A DNA stretch of 64,000 nucleotides from Laccaria trichodermophora (lineage: Eukaryota; Basidiomycota; Agaricomycetes; Agaricales; Hydnangiaceae). Below the pieces are notes generated by a model, which ran no database searches, was not told the DNA's origin, and was given only the letters and a program-made list of their open reading frames with translations. The position numbers and the translations under genes were made by a program. Within the stretch, counting starts at the first letter, position 1. Each line of letters starts with the position of its first letter. Below, in pieces: positions 21,229 through 33,217 of this stretch. The stretch covers positions 3,906,001-3,970,000 of the forward strand of contig JACTVC010000001.1 in assembly GCA_018417955.1 (NCBI GenBank). The letters are read 5' to 3'.

Positions 21229-24200
21229 CTATTTGCAATCACTTTTCTCATCATCAGCATCATAGCTTTCCCCATCACTGCTTTCCTTATCAGTGCCTTC
21301 CACATCACTTTTTTCTGCCTCTTTGTCTCTGAGCAGCTTTGCAATTGCCTCATGGCCCTCAGATAATGCTGCCTGGAGTGCATTTCCAAAGTATCCTCCC
21401 TGTACATTTACATCTGCTCCCTTCTCCATGAGAAGCTTTGCAATTGCCTCATAACCTCCAGATGATGCTGCTTGGAGAGCATTTCCATAGAATCCTCCCT
21501 GTGCATTTACATCTGCTCCCTTGTCTATGAGCAGCATTGCAATTGCCTCATGACCTTCATCTAATGCTGCCTGGAGTGCATTTCCAAAGTCTCCTCCCTG
21601 TACATTTACATCTGCTCCCTTCTCTATGAGCAGCTTTGCAATTGCTTCATGGCCTCCATATGATGCTCCTTAGAGTGCATTTACAAGGAGTCCTCCCTGT
21701 GCATTTACATCTGCTCCCTCCTGTATGAGCAGCTTTGCAATTGCCTCATGGCCTCCAAATGATGCTGCCTGGAGTGCAGTCCCATAGGTTCCTCCTTGTG
21801 CATTTATATCTGCTCCCTTCTCTATAAGCAGCTTTACATTTGCCTCATGGCCTCCATATGATGCTGCCTGGAGTGCATTTCCAAGCTTTCCTCCCTGTGC
21901 ATTTACATCTGCCCCCTTGTCTATGAGAAGCTTTGCAATTGCCTCATAACCTCCAGATGATGCTGCCTGGAGAGCATTTCCATAGAATCCTCCCTGTGCA
22001 TTTACATCTGCTCTCTTGTCTATGAGCAGCTTTGCAATTGCCTCATAGCCTCCAGATAATGCTGCCTGGAGTGCATTTCCAAGCTTTCCTCCCTGTGCAT
22101 TTACATCTGCTCTCTTGTCTATGAGCAGCTTTGCAATTGCCTCATAGCCTCCAGATAATGCTGCCTGGAGTGCATTTCCAAGCTTTCCTCCCTGTGCATT
22201 TACATCTGCTCCCTTGTCTATGAGCAGCTTTGCAATTGCCTCATGGCCTTCAGATGATGCTGCATTGAGTGCATTTCCATATTCTCCTCCCTGTGCATTT
22301 ACCTCTGCTCCCTTGTCTATGAGCAGCTTTACAATTGCCTTGTAGCCTTTATATGATGCTACCTGGAGTGCATTTCCACAGTGCCCTCCCCATGCATTTA
22401 TATCTGTCTTCATTTCTGACAAAACAGATGATGCCTTAGCTAGTCCAGCAAGTGATGCATAATATAGTGGTTCAGCAATCTCATCCCTCTGTTTTTGTAG
22501 ATCTATATCATCAATATCTATGTCATAAATTCGGACCCAGTTCAGAAAAGCATTATTTTCATCTGTCAGAAGCTTCATAATCAATGCAAATACTGAAGAT
22601 GACAGAGATTCACTCTTGCAACCAGAATGTGCATGTATGATCCAGTGTTGTGCAGCATATTGCGCAAGAGGGGAAGATTCATCCAGATCCATATCAAGTG
22701 GCTCAGATGTGTTGAATTGCAGAAGATAGGCCAGGCAGACTTGACATATGACAGAGTGTGATAGCTCCTCACTGAAACTAAAGTATCTGACTTGCTTCAC
22801 ATGATGGCTTTGAATATACTGAGATATAAGATATTCCTTGACTGAAAAGTGAGAAAGCTTAATAAAACCTATTTAATAGTCAGTGCTTATTTCAATTGAT
22901 TGTTCTATTAAACCACACCTTCTGATTTCATAATAAAACTAGAACATATTTTCAAGACATCATTAATATCTTGAAGTTCATTATCAGATCTGTACTCTGG
23001 TCCATTCTCAGCACTAAGATCAATAGAAGCAGTCACAGCCAACTCTTCCAGTGTCAGTGGACGAACAGCAAAAGACAGCCACTGTAGAAATATTTTGGCA
23101 TATTCATGATCTTTTTCATTGATTCCCAGCAAGATTTGATCATATGTTTTCTCCAGACCCTGGGGTAGATCAGCTAGCTGCTTTCTCAGATCAGTTTTAG
23201 TCTGACACTTTTTAAGCTCATTTAGCTGTAATGCAACCCAACGAAACCTAAAATTGTGTTTAATAATCATCCTGTCATTCAAATGTCAATAATAAACATA
23301 CATTCCATCTGCTTGCTCCATTAACTTCAACTTTATTTCTTTTTGAGTGTTAGAATTCCATTTTTGCAAATTAGAGTCATTCTGAAGCTGATAGTCAAGA
23401 TAGGCTATGAGATCATGATTCTCAGATTCCTTAACCAAGTCAAGATAGTGAGAAGACTTCAACTTTTCCTCAATCTCCTGTTCTGGGCGGCTAGTAACTA
23501 TCAAGTGAAGCCCAACATTTTTATTTTTCTCCAGAATAAAAGTCTGAATCCAGTTAAGAAGTTTTTCTCTTTCAGTACATTCATCAAGAGCATCCAGAAT
23601 GATGAATGTTGAACTAAAGCCATCAAGAATTGCTCGAAGAGTATTCTGCAGATCACCCAGAGTTGGCTCTTTATGGCCATTGCCACAGCCAGCATACAGA
23701 TTCACTAAGACTTTAGGCAGTCTACCCTCACATTTCAGAGAGAATTGCCAGATGAGTGATCGCAGTAGTTTATCATGCAGCTGGAAATCCTTCTGTGAGT
23801 CTCTTCCATCAAAAAAGAAATATGCAGTAGCAGAATTGAATCTCTGGAGAATATTGTGAATTATTGCTGAGCTATGAAAAAGAAATTCAATTTAATTTGA
23901 TAAAAATGTTGAAATAATCAACCTCAAGATGGTTTTCCCAGAGCCAGCTGGATAGACTTTCAATGTCATATAAATCTACAAATTCTGACAAAAAACTTAC
24001 CTTTTCCCTTGACCCAGAGAAAGCCAGGCTGTTTGACCCACCCATTAAAAGTATTTCCTTTGAGAAACCATTGACAGGTGTCTGGTTGACTCTCCAGAAT
24101 TGCATGTGCAGCATTGTAGTTAATAGACTCCTTGGGTGGAGAAAGCCAATTATAGATCTTGTCCACTGTCACAAAAAAAGGCATCAGTTACATATTCAAA

Positions 24201-25178
24201 ATAGGGACCTGCAATGATACCCAGTTGTTCATCCTTAATCATCTCAAGTGTAATTTGAGTATTTGGGTCCACACCTACCAATCACAAACATAAACATGAA
24301 TAGGATGCTTTTCTTACTACTTACCTTGATTGATGGTACCTACAAAAATATAAGCAACAGCAATAAAATCTGATGGTCTAAATCCAACACACCATAGTTA
24401 TGGCCAGTGATCACATTTTGAGCTGAAATGTTGTTTACAATGTCACCTTAAAACTAATTTAAGTAAGCCTGAACTATATTTATAAAAGTACTGACTGGCA
24501 GGCATCCCTTCTGCATTCAGAGAAGGAATGGGTAGAGAGATACAAAAGTCAGAACTTGGAGAATCTAAACAGTGTTATCAGAAAGAAAATATAGAGATTT
24601 GGAGTAAGCATGAACCTGTCAAGATAGGAGAAGCAGGTTGCAAGGAATCAACAGCTCCTTGCACAAGATGTTCAATCTGATCAACTGTGAGATAAGAATT
24701 GATGAAAGTTGGTATCAAATTTATAGCAAAGAGATTGAGGGATATCTCACAGGCATCACTCATTTCAATATCTGCTGACACCAGGCCTACATTCAGAACA
24801 GGGGCAATTGGTGGAGAGGTAGGCAGGTAAGAGCTCAGGATATCTATATCAGCGTTACCAATGATCAATGATACAGGTTTGTGGTGAATGCAGACCACTG
24901 GAGATAGGTAAAACTTGTTGCGAGCAGTCAAGCACTTCACCCCCAGTGACATCAACCTGATCACCTGGAACTTTTGTTTGATGAGCAATCAATGTTCACT
25001 TTGGGGCAGAAAGGTTAAAATCTATCTTACTGCTGACTGCCATGGCTATGTCCACTGCACTGATGGTTGAAGATGGAGTTCCCAAGATAGGCGGGGCTGA
25101 GCTGGGCTGAGGTTGATATTTATCTGATAGCACGAGATTATGAACTGGATTTTCGCAGGGGTTAATGGGATCGGACAT
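21229..25178 (-). CDS. NACHT-ankyrin NLR (fungal STAND NTPase), repeats interrupted by a stop
   Basis: This is a fungal NLR-type gene of the intracellular non-self-recognition class. The first exon probably starts at 25178 (MSDPINPCENP); the next exons to about 24280 are uncertain. The NACHT part is clear: VDKIYNWLSPPK ... LWVKGK ends at 24001; a 25 base exon (23923-23947) supplies the Walker A residues; exon 23302-23871 has the Walker B-like FIILDALDE and the TSRPE motif; exon 22919-23247 follows; the last exon starts at 22868. Small introns (50-54 bp) restore every phase. About twelve 33-residue ankyrin repeats (GNALQAA..GG.EAIAKLLI) follow, two of them identical. An in-frame TAA at 21670-21672 replaces the usual Gln after NAL. 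The same frame then stays open for about three more repeats and an acidic tail ending at 21229. It may be truncated, read through, or a young pseudogene. Confidence 0.8.
23923..23947 (-). other. 25-base microexon encoding the P-loop
   Basis: Splicing 24001 to 23947 and 23923 to 23871 gives the continuous motif WVKGKAGSGKTILSSAIIH, a perfect Walker A (GxxxxGKT). The flanking introns are 53 bp (23948-24000, GTAAGT...CCAG) and 51 bp (23872-23922, GTTGAT...ATAG). Without this exon the nucleotide-binding site is lost. Confidence 0.75.
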
Positions 25179-27600
25179 GGTGGTTCAGAAGAAAGTATCG
25201 ATGCTGTGCGGCGTCAATCTTCAAAATGGGTAACGGACCGTTTCACGAATCACAGAGTCAGCTGACGGTGCTCGCACAGCGTAACCAGAGATAAAGTGGT
25301 TTGGCGTCAAGTCAGCAAGCAGACACACAGGACGGCGGTCAACGGAGTGACAGAGAAGCAAACAACGACCACCTCTCAAGGCTGAGGGAAGTTGCAACTC
25401 AAAGGGACGAACGAAAGGAAGATGCGTGATCACACTGTGCGAAAAAGACAACATGCCCTTTTCTTTCACCCAGATGCCCGCGACCCACCAATGGGCCATC
25501 CTACTTGCAAACCTGTTGTTGTCAAGTCGATGTTGAAGCTTCTAGTCTCGAAGTGCCCATGGATACAACTCTACCGCTCGTCGAATGGAGTTTCATGACG
25601 AGTCGTCCAATGTTTGCTCTCTGGGCCGTTCACCTACTGCCGACATCGCTTGGAGGCCCAACCTCCTGCCGTGATCAAAATAAAATCCAATGACTGCTTC
25701 CGCCAACTTGCACCGATACACAGAGCGGGGAGCTGTTGGGATTCAAAGGATGCACAGCAAAGATATGTTCGAGTGGATCGGCTATGAGTGAGTTCCTCCT
25801 TCCGTTAGATTTGCTCCCCTTTCTACCTTAGCTCGTTTTCCCCATCTGTGCCGCAACCATACCCCTCTTCTTCCGTCTGCCCACGTTAGTCTAATATGTT
25901 GACAATTCTGTGACAGTTTTGGTCCTCTTGATTCGTTCACGAGGGCCATGCTTGTAAAGCGCACAAGACCGCAAACCACAGATTTCTACTCGTACGACAA
26001 TTGAATTCTTGAAATTGGAAAGTTTGCTGGATGTTTATGCTATCAACAGGATTGCAATCGACTTTCTTGGCTCCATCTTTAGACTACCACCCGGTAACGC
26101 GCTCGAAGCCAACTCGAAGCGACTTTGCATGACACGAAGGAGACTCCGTTGGCTCGAGTTGATCGTCAGTATTTCTTTCTTGCAAGTCGACAACGCCTGC
26201 CCTAACGGCCTTTCCGTTGCAGACGTGGCGGGCGTGTTTAACGATGCCCAGCTCGACGACGGTAATTCCCTCTCGAAAAGCTCCACACGGCATGCTAGGT
26301 CACTGCCGTCCACCTCATCATAAGCGCAAGCTTCAGTCGGAGAGCCCGAGAGTAGGGATAATGGCCATCTGTCTTTTGGTAAGTTCTTGCCCTTGCGTTA
26401 CTTATTCCCATTTCTCCCTTGATCTCTTGACTCCATTTTTTTTACCCCGCATATATACAATGTTTTGCTTCGCTGACTGCCCCCTTTCGTTACTCAGGTT
26501 CTGGTTTCATAACACCAACGCAAGTCCCACTTCGATGATCCTACATTCTTTCCGAGGTCCACCATGATTTGCACGACCTGGCCACTTGCATCCCTTCGTG
26601 CATCGACTCAGGAAGGGAATTTCGCCATCCTTTAATCCTTTTAACGAACTCGCCTCCATATCGAGCTTGCTCTTCCAGCATCAACTTTTTACCAGTGGCT
26701 CCAGGCAGACGTCTCACATGCATCGATCGTCTCATCGGTTGCGCCCACCTATTCCGCTTTCGGTTATTCTCCTCTCCCAATGCTCGCGCAGTGCGCAAAG
26801 CTTCTTGATTACATCAATCCCGACGCTCTATGTGTCGTTACATTCATGGTATATGTACCACTCAATGGCTCCAATCTCTGCCCGTACCACAGGAACTGTT
26901 CTCTCTGGGCTCAGCATTCAGACAGCGTAGATTCACCATCGCGAGTGTCTATCCGCATCTCGTCGCCGCCATGGGCTGCGGCAACGTCACACATACGGAT
27001 GTATCCTTCGCTGATTGGCGCCTGTAAGTTTGGATTACGCGTGGCCGACAACGATGGCTACTGATACCTACCTTCTTTCCCAAAGGTTTCTTAGCCAATA
27101 ACGAACTACTGAGGGCAAAGGCCCACAGTGAGAAATACCAAACTCATCAGGTTCCTCGTCTCTTCTTGCGTGGACACCGACTTACTGTATGGATGACGGG
27201 GGGCGTGGCTTTTGCACTTGTGCATAGGTTTGCTTGGGGCGCGTGTGTATGCTCTGCCTTTGCTCCAGGGGAAGGAGGGTGAGGGTGAAATGTGTAATGT
27301 CTAGATCTTGGTAACAGTATCCAATGTTGGTTTCAAGTGTCAGTCTCTGTTCAGCCGATCGGAAGAAGCTTCAACATCGGCAGAGTTAGATGTCTGCTTC
27401 CAATGCGAATCGTAACTCTACAGCCCAGGTTGACTCTGTAGCTTTACCCATTTGTCTTGGGATACTACCCACGTCAATCATAATGTTGTTATCTTCCAAA
27501 ATATGGACGGCCACTCGTTAATCTCTACTTTCACAAGTTTCACAATGGTTTATGACGACGATGGCTGGTATTGAGGAAAATGGTACATACTACTTGTCAA
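25179..27600. other. No recognised gene
   Basis: Several plus-strand frames of 60-116 codons occur between 25392 and 27064, with possible short introns, but none shows a domain or clear coding character. Composition is CpG-rich compared with the neighbouring NLR gene. Around 26009-26323 and 26830-27027 the frames could be exons of a decayed gene; this cannot be decided by eye. 27065-27600 contains only short frames. Confidence 0.4.
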
Positions 27601-28581
27601 TTTGCGCAGGAGCTTAGACTTTTGTAATGTAAGAACCACGCGACGACTACCTTTCTTTTGTCTGCGGAATTCACGGCAAAGGACGCAAACGTGATGGTTC
27701 TGGCGTTGAAGATGCCCAGAGTCGGGAATGCGAGATATGGCGGCGACAGGTGCAGTTGGAGAACAGGGTTTACAATCGTACAACGCTAGCATGCTTGACT
27801 AGAGGCGATTGGAAGTGGTGTATATGCGACCTACGTCCGTGTTATGGAGCAGGGGGTGGGTGGGGTGGGTAGAGGTAGGTGTCTAGGAGATCTCGAAGCA
27901 CGGAGAGGATCAAGTGTGTGAGAAGCGGCTGCGTTCGTCGCAGAGGAGGAACGGGAGCGGAAGTGGACTGGCAAATCCGCTTGAGAGGGGCTATAACGAA
28001 CGGCGCACTGTCCTCTGCAGAAAGTCTCCTATGCATATCATGATGTTCAGTCAACGCATGATCGTCTGCGAGGTAACCATAGACGACGGCCCAAAGCCCT
28101 CCGAGTTGGTGGTCGCGTTGACTTGCAAGCGAGCGGATTCCTCGATCGTGGGATGTAAGCTCATATAGGAAGAGTTAACTTGTGACATGTGTCGTCGACG
28201 TTTTGGGTCTGAGAGGGAGGGAGCCTATGCAGCAGCTGTCCGTCAGGATTTTCCAAATCTACTGATGTGCATAGGTCCAGCGGCGTACTCTGTGGTCGTT
28301 AAAAGAGCGAGTTGTTGATAAGTCCAACATCCTTCATGAGGGAGACAGGCGTCGAACGTTGAGCTGTTAGCTAGTACTTGTGAGTCGGTGATTAAATACG
28401 CGGACGTCAGCTTGACTTGGCCCGCCGACGGAGGAAGCTAGAGTGAAAACAAGTTTAGACCCCAGAAGAAGCGAAGAGAAATCACAAACTCACCCTGATA
28501 TGATCTCCAGTCGCATACCACAGGGAGCGACGTATTCACACTGACGTACATCCTCACTTGGCACGACGGACACTGCAATGA

Positions 28582-29672
28582 TACAGTCATTCACCGGTCA
28601 CTGAGTCACACTAGTCAATGAGTCAAAACACTTTTCCGGGGCCAGTTCTCAAGCTATTTCTTTAATTCTTTCTCCGTTGTGTGCGCATATATAGTCTTTA
28701 TAGTAATCCCAAGTTTCTAAGGTGTAGCATGTTTTGATCTCTTGATATCTGCAGATAAGTGCTCATTCACCATAAAACTGAATATTATCTGAGTGATCTT
28801 GGCCTTAGATCTCAGAAAAGAGCCATTTTTGTTTGATAATACAGTCATCCACCGGCTAATGAGACACCGAAATTGAAAAATTAGCTTCAACAAATGTAAG
28901 CACAACCTTTCACTCCAAAAACTACATGAAACTCTGAGATAAATACCCTTTTATAACTGTGCCAAGTTTCAGAATGTTTGAACAACTTTTCATGAAGAAA
29001 AACCAATATTATGGGTGTCTCAATGAGTGGTGTGACTGTATTTCGGCTACTTCCGAAAAACAGTCCATTTTGAAAACTCCACAACACCGTCAATATTGCC
29101 TTGACTGCATCCAAACTTTGTAGAGTGGTAGATATGAGCTTTTACTACATGTTACAATTTATTTTGTAAATATTGGTGTAGTATTGAGTGAGATATTAGG
29201 TAGGCAAAAGTGTCTCAAATGATGGTGGCGTCTCATTGGCTGGTGGATGACTGTATCTCAAGGCATTCCATAAATATTCAATTACAAGAGTTTTGAGCTG
29301 AGCTGATGCTCCATTGAACCAAAAACCACTGAATGGACCAAATCACACTTGAAAGGGAGAAGGTCACATTCTGTCACACTTGCCACAGACGTCTGACGAA
29401 GCGATGGGAAACTGAAGTGACTAAGCAAAATGCCCAAATTAGGACAGCGTGACATCTGCCTCATTGACTGGTTTCGCACTGATCTTCTTTTGCAGCACTG
29501 ATAGCATGCGATATATCATTCAACAACGTGAATTTGAGTTTGTAACTAGATATTACATAGGGTATGATGTATGCGCACACTTCTCTCAGTTTATAATGTC
29601 CATATCCCTTGTATTTAAAATTTCTGACGCCATTCTTTATTTGGGTGCCTCATTGACCGGTGAATGACTGTA
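28582..29672. mobile_element. Outer MITE/Tc1-mariner-like element in duplication copy B
   Basis: Inverted ends TACAGTCATTCACCGGTCA at 28582 and its reverse complement ending at 29672, extending to about 28 bp with two mismatches. Copy A carries the empty site: GCAATGA-TA-GATCAG at about 957-970 becomes GCAATGA-TA...TA-GATAGG, so TA was duplicated. The 1,091 bp body has no transposase. Further copies of the same type of terminus lie inside it. Confidence 0.85.
28840..29255. mobile_element. Inner MITE nested in the outer MITE
   Basis: Ends TACAGTCATCCACCGGCTAA at 28840 and the reverse complement of TACAGTCATCCACCAGCCAA ending at 29255 (416 bp), again bounded by TA. A third related right-hand terminus lies at 29014-29040 (reads TACAGTCACACCACTCATTG on the minus strand), so an alternative 201 bp element 28840-29040 is possible. 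All ends belong to the same family as the outer element. Confidence 0.7.
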
Positions 29673-32254
29673 GATAGGCCCTCTGGAGTTCTGGCTATGG
29701 GATGCAAACTCACCGATAACCAAACGTCATGGTATCCTTGCCATCAACGACATCCCACAAATGGTCCAATCGGTCAGTCATGCTCGGCTTTTCCTTTGAT
29801 ATTCTTCAGGTCATTAACTTCCGTTTCATCCGTCAACTCCATCAGAGGGCTTTGCAGATGCAACAATAACAGATGAGCGCTGAGATTTTGGCGAAGTCGA
29901 GGTTGAAGGACTCTCAGTTCTTCAATGCGTGACCGTCGTTTGGTTCGACTGGAACCAAAGAGACGGACCACAGGAGGGTGGAAAGTCCCGTTGCAGTTGC
30001 GAGCGTGGATGGCCTAGCAAAATGAGTTTGACAGGCAACCAGTATCACGAGGATAGTGGGAGTCAAAAGGTGTTTCGAGGGTCCGAGGGCTCTTCGTAAT
30101 CGTTGATAAGGGAAGTCATTCTGTAAAAGGGTTGGTGTTGATCATATCATCGAGGAACCAATTCGAGAGACTTACCGGTTTTGTTGATGGCCGTGTCCAG
30201 TTCCATGTCCAAATGAAAGGGGCAGGAGCGGCTAGTCGAATCCTCCGTCGATCACCAACGGAGGTGACTGTATCGGCTACAGGGATTGGAGGTCGAACGT
30301 TGAATACTGGAAGATCGAAAAACGAGGGAAGCGAATGCTTACCACAGTCGAAAGGACACAGAGCGTGGCGCTCAACAAAAAACTTCGCCACCAGCAGGGA
30401 CAACCCATCGCTCTTAATCGCCACCCCCCAACGTCCCGAAACCGTTTCCCTCTCTGCTGTCTTCCATCCAAGTAAGAACGAGGTAACGGGGTAAGCACAT
30501 ACGGCGGTATTCTGCGGTGGCCTGTACTTGGCTCGGCCATGCGCTCAGAATTGACCGCTACCAAGTGCTTTCTTGAGTGGATTTTACGATCTTGTGCAGC
30601 AGCAGCCCGAAGTTAGCCACGGCTAGGGGAAGGGGAAGGAGAATTCGGAGAAAGATGCGAGCGCTAGCGCTTGGCTGTCTTCTGGGATAGAATCCGGGAG
30701 GCCATGAACGAATGAGAACGGGGTGGACTTTGTAGGTCTGTATGCAGTGTCAGCGACGTGTTTTAGAAAAAAGAGAAGGGAGAAAGAAGCATAGTTATAG
30801 AACGATCCGCACACATCCTAATCGAGGAACCCACTTCTTCCCCTTCCAACGCGACGTTCCTTAAAATACACTGTGTCTCCTCGGTTTCACGGATGGACCA
30901 CAACGAGGAAGAGGGCACGATGACAATAGACGGGAGAAATTCAAAACGTGTGTTGTTTACTTGGTACACGTAGGCGACGCGGCGGCTGGAGATGGACGTT
31001 GCGGATCGTATCAAAGGTCAAAGATCTTGAGCGGCATGCCATTGGCGAGTCGAGATGATGCGATAACACTTCCGAGCCTCTTGTACATCTGAATGGAAGA
31101 TGGAGCGCAATGGGCGTTATAGGGCGAGTCCTCTGCAACAAAGAGCAATTGATACAGTCGTCAACTTCGCTTGGCCCGCCGACGTGGTAAGCTAGTGTGA
31201 AAACAGATTTAGACCCCAGAAGAAGATAAGAGAAAGCGCGAACTCACCCTCAGATGTTCAAGTTCCCCATTCGCATGGCACTCGGAATGACGTGTTCACA
31301 TTGGTGCGCGTCCTCAATGGGCACGAAGAACTCTGCAAAGATAGATCAGCCCTCTGGAGTTACGACTATGAGATGGAATGATTACCCAACGTCATGGTGT
31401 CCTTGAAGATGACTGTGACCCAGGTGTGACCCACGTTCCGTTCGACTGAACGCTCTTGACATCTCCTTGTCCTTCGTTCGAGCGCGTGAGTACGAATTGG
31501 AGCATTATTCGCGCATAAAGCTTACTGACATGAGCAGGTGCGGTTGAACTTTGAAGCAAATCTAGGCAAAGGTAAAAACATAACGGAACCTTTCAGACAA
31601 CACAAGGTAACGACATCGACTCACAGATGCCAATATCTCACCATTGGTCCCACATATGGAGGCCTTTCCAAGTGAACGAATGATAGTTCCACTCTCACCT
31701 CCCAGCACCAGTACCGTGGAGCTTGAATGGCCGACAACAACGAAGGATGACTTCGTCTGCTGGCTCTCCGACGACGGCTCAGACGGCGACGACCAGGACG
31801 ACCAAGGGATATGGCAGCAACATTCCCCATCACCCACCTCATCCGTCTCCCATCTCCCAGCCAACGTCGTTCAAAGGATGGGTACATTCGTTGGGAGCAT
31901 AGCTCCGCGATCACCTGAATTAAGCGACGCGGAGCAAGAAGCTGAAGCAGAGAGGGATCGTAATCGTGGAGAGGCAGAAGCTATACTCGCGAGCGGCTCA
32001 GCAAAGGAGACTCGTTGTAGGGTGTCCTGGCCCACCACCTCTTGACCACCTCCATCCAGATATCAGACTACGCCTAACCCACCCTCCCCGCCTAATTCGC
32101 AGAAAGACTCGGTTGGCGCTACTAATCGGTGGTCTTCTGCGAAGAGTAGGCTCACGCTTACGAAAAACCCTCCGACGCCTGCTCAACAGATAATATTGGA
32201 TGCGAAAGCGAGGGATGGGGATAACAAGAAAAACGCCAAAGGCAAGGAGAAGGA

Positions 32255-32947
32255 GTGGCCCAAGGCAAACTCACCGATCCAGCACTCGTGAACCTTAACA
32301 TCCCACCCATCCGACGCGTCCCCGTACCTTCGTCCTCCCCGTCCTCGCCTACCCCTCCTCCTTTGAGTCTCTCGAATATCTACCCAACTGGACTCCTTCC
32401 CCATGCGTACAACGGATACGTGTCTTTCCCTTTTCGCGAGGCTCTACCCTTGTATGTGCAGTTAACATCCCAAGGAAGGCTAGACGTACCAGGAACACTG
32501 CTCGTGATAGCCAAACACTTCGAGAAGCTCGACAAATGGACCGTGGGACGCTTCAGGGCTTTGGAGGATCGGATGAACGATGTTGAGAGGTGGTTAGTCG
32601 ACAAGGCATCGGAGAAAGAAAAGGAAAAAGCAACTGTCAAGCTCATTGACCAAGTTTCCGATTTCGACATCCTCAATTCCGACGTTCGCATAGACAATGT
32701 CCTCGTACGGGAGTCGGCATTGAATGCTGGGGAAGCCGAGCCCGAACCATATCCTGTTGTCTTGATTGACCTAGCTGATTGTCGTTTGAGGCAACATGGC
32801 CAGGGAGAGGAGTACTGGAGGAAGGCAAAGCGAGATCAGGACGAATCGGGAGCTATGGGATGCGTGTTGCGCATGAAGGTGGAACAGGAAACAGGAAAGG
32901 ATATTTGGACATATGAGCGGTCCACCAGGTTTGACGGACCTAGATGA
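32255..32947 (+). CDS. Chimeric ORF: duplicated-gene fragment fused to a kinase-like C-terminus
   Basis: This open frame of 230 codons has no ATG at its 5' limit. Residues to about 125 match the duplicated unknown gene, including the charged helix DKWTVGRFRALEDRMNDVE that is also in copy A. After about 32625 the sequence changes to one resembling a fungal protein-kinase-like or phosphotransferase-like tail: NSDVRIDNVLVR looks like a degenerate catalytic loop, PVVLIDLADC stands at the DFG position, and YWRKAKRDQDESGAMG is typical of these mushroom proteins. The DFG and HRD residues are not canonical. The point where homology to copy A ends coincides with the join, so the fusion probably arose at a duplication breakpoint. 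Confidence 0.5.
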   Translation: MAQGKLTDPALVNLNIPPIRRVPVPSSSPSSPTPPPLSLSNIYPTGLLPHAYNGYVSFPFREALPLYVQLTSQGRLDVPGTLLVIAKHFEKLDKWTVGRFRALEDRMNDVERWLVDKASEKEKEKATVKLIDQVSDFDILNSDVRIDNVLVRESALNAGEAEPEPYPVVLIDLADCRLRQHGQGEEYWRKAKRDQDESGAMGCVLRMKVEQETGKDIWTYERSTRFDGPR

Positions 32948-33217
32948 AGACATTTGAATGCAAAATTTCCAGTCCGGCAGATTGTCTCATTGGCACTCAA
33001 ATTATATGACATGTATTTCTATGGAAGTCCAAGCCTGTACTTGTTACATTCATATTGTACAAGGTCAAGATAAAAGAAGGCCGTAGGATCGTGGTGGTTG
33101 GTTTGTTTCTTCTGAGATTTCGTGAGAGGGTTTTGAGACGAGATTGAAGGTACGAGAGACGTACGGAGGTTACTAATTCCCGTGTTCGCCTAGAATCTAT
33201 TCCATAAAGTAGTGATA

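Larger units (their letters stand above)
27601..32625 (+). repeat. Segmental duplication, copy B
   Basis: Direct repeat of 1-3836. It is longer mainly because of the 1.09 kb MITE at 28582-29672. Outside that insertion the blocks are collinear with copy A, with many point differences and short indels. A plus-strand frame at 31644-32045 (133 codons, MIVPLSPPSTSTVELEW then acidic and Ser-rich) is the better-preserved version of the broken gene's start. Homology with copy A stops at about 32625, inside the chimeric ORF. Confidence 0.85.
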
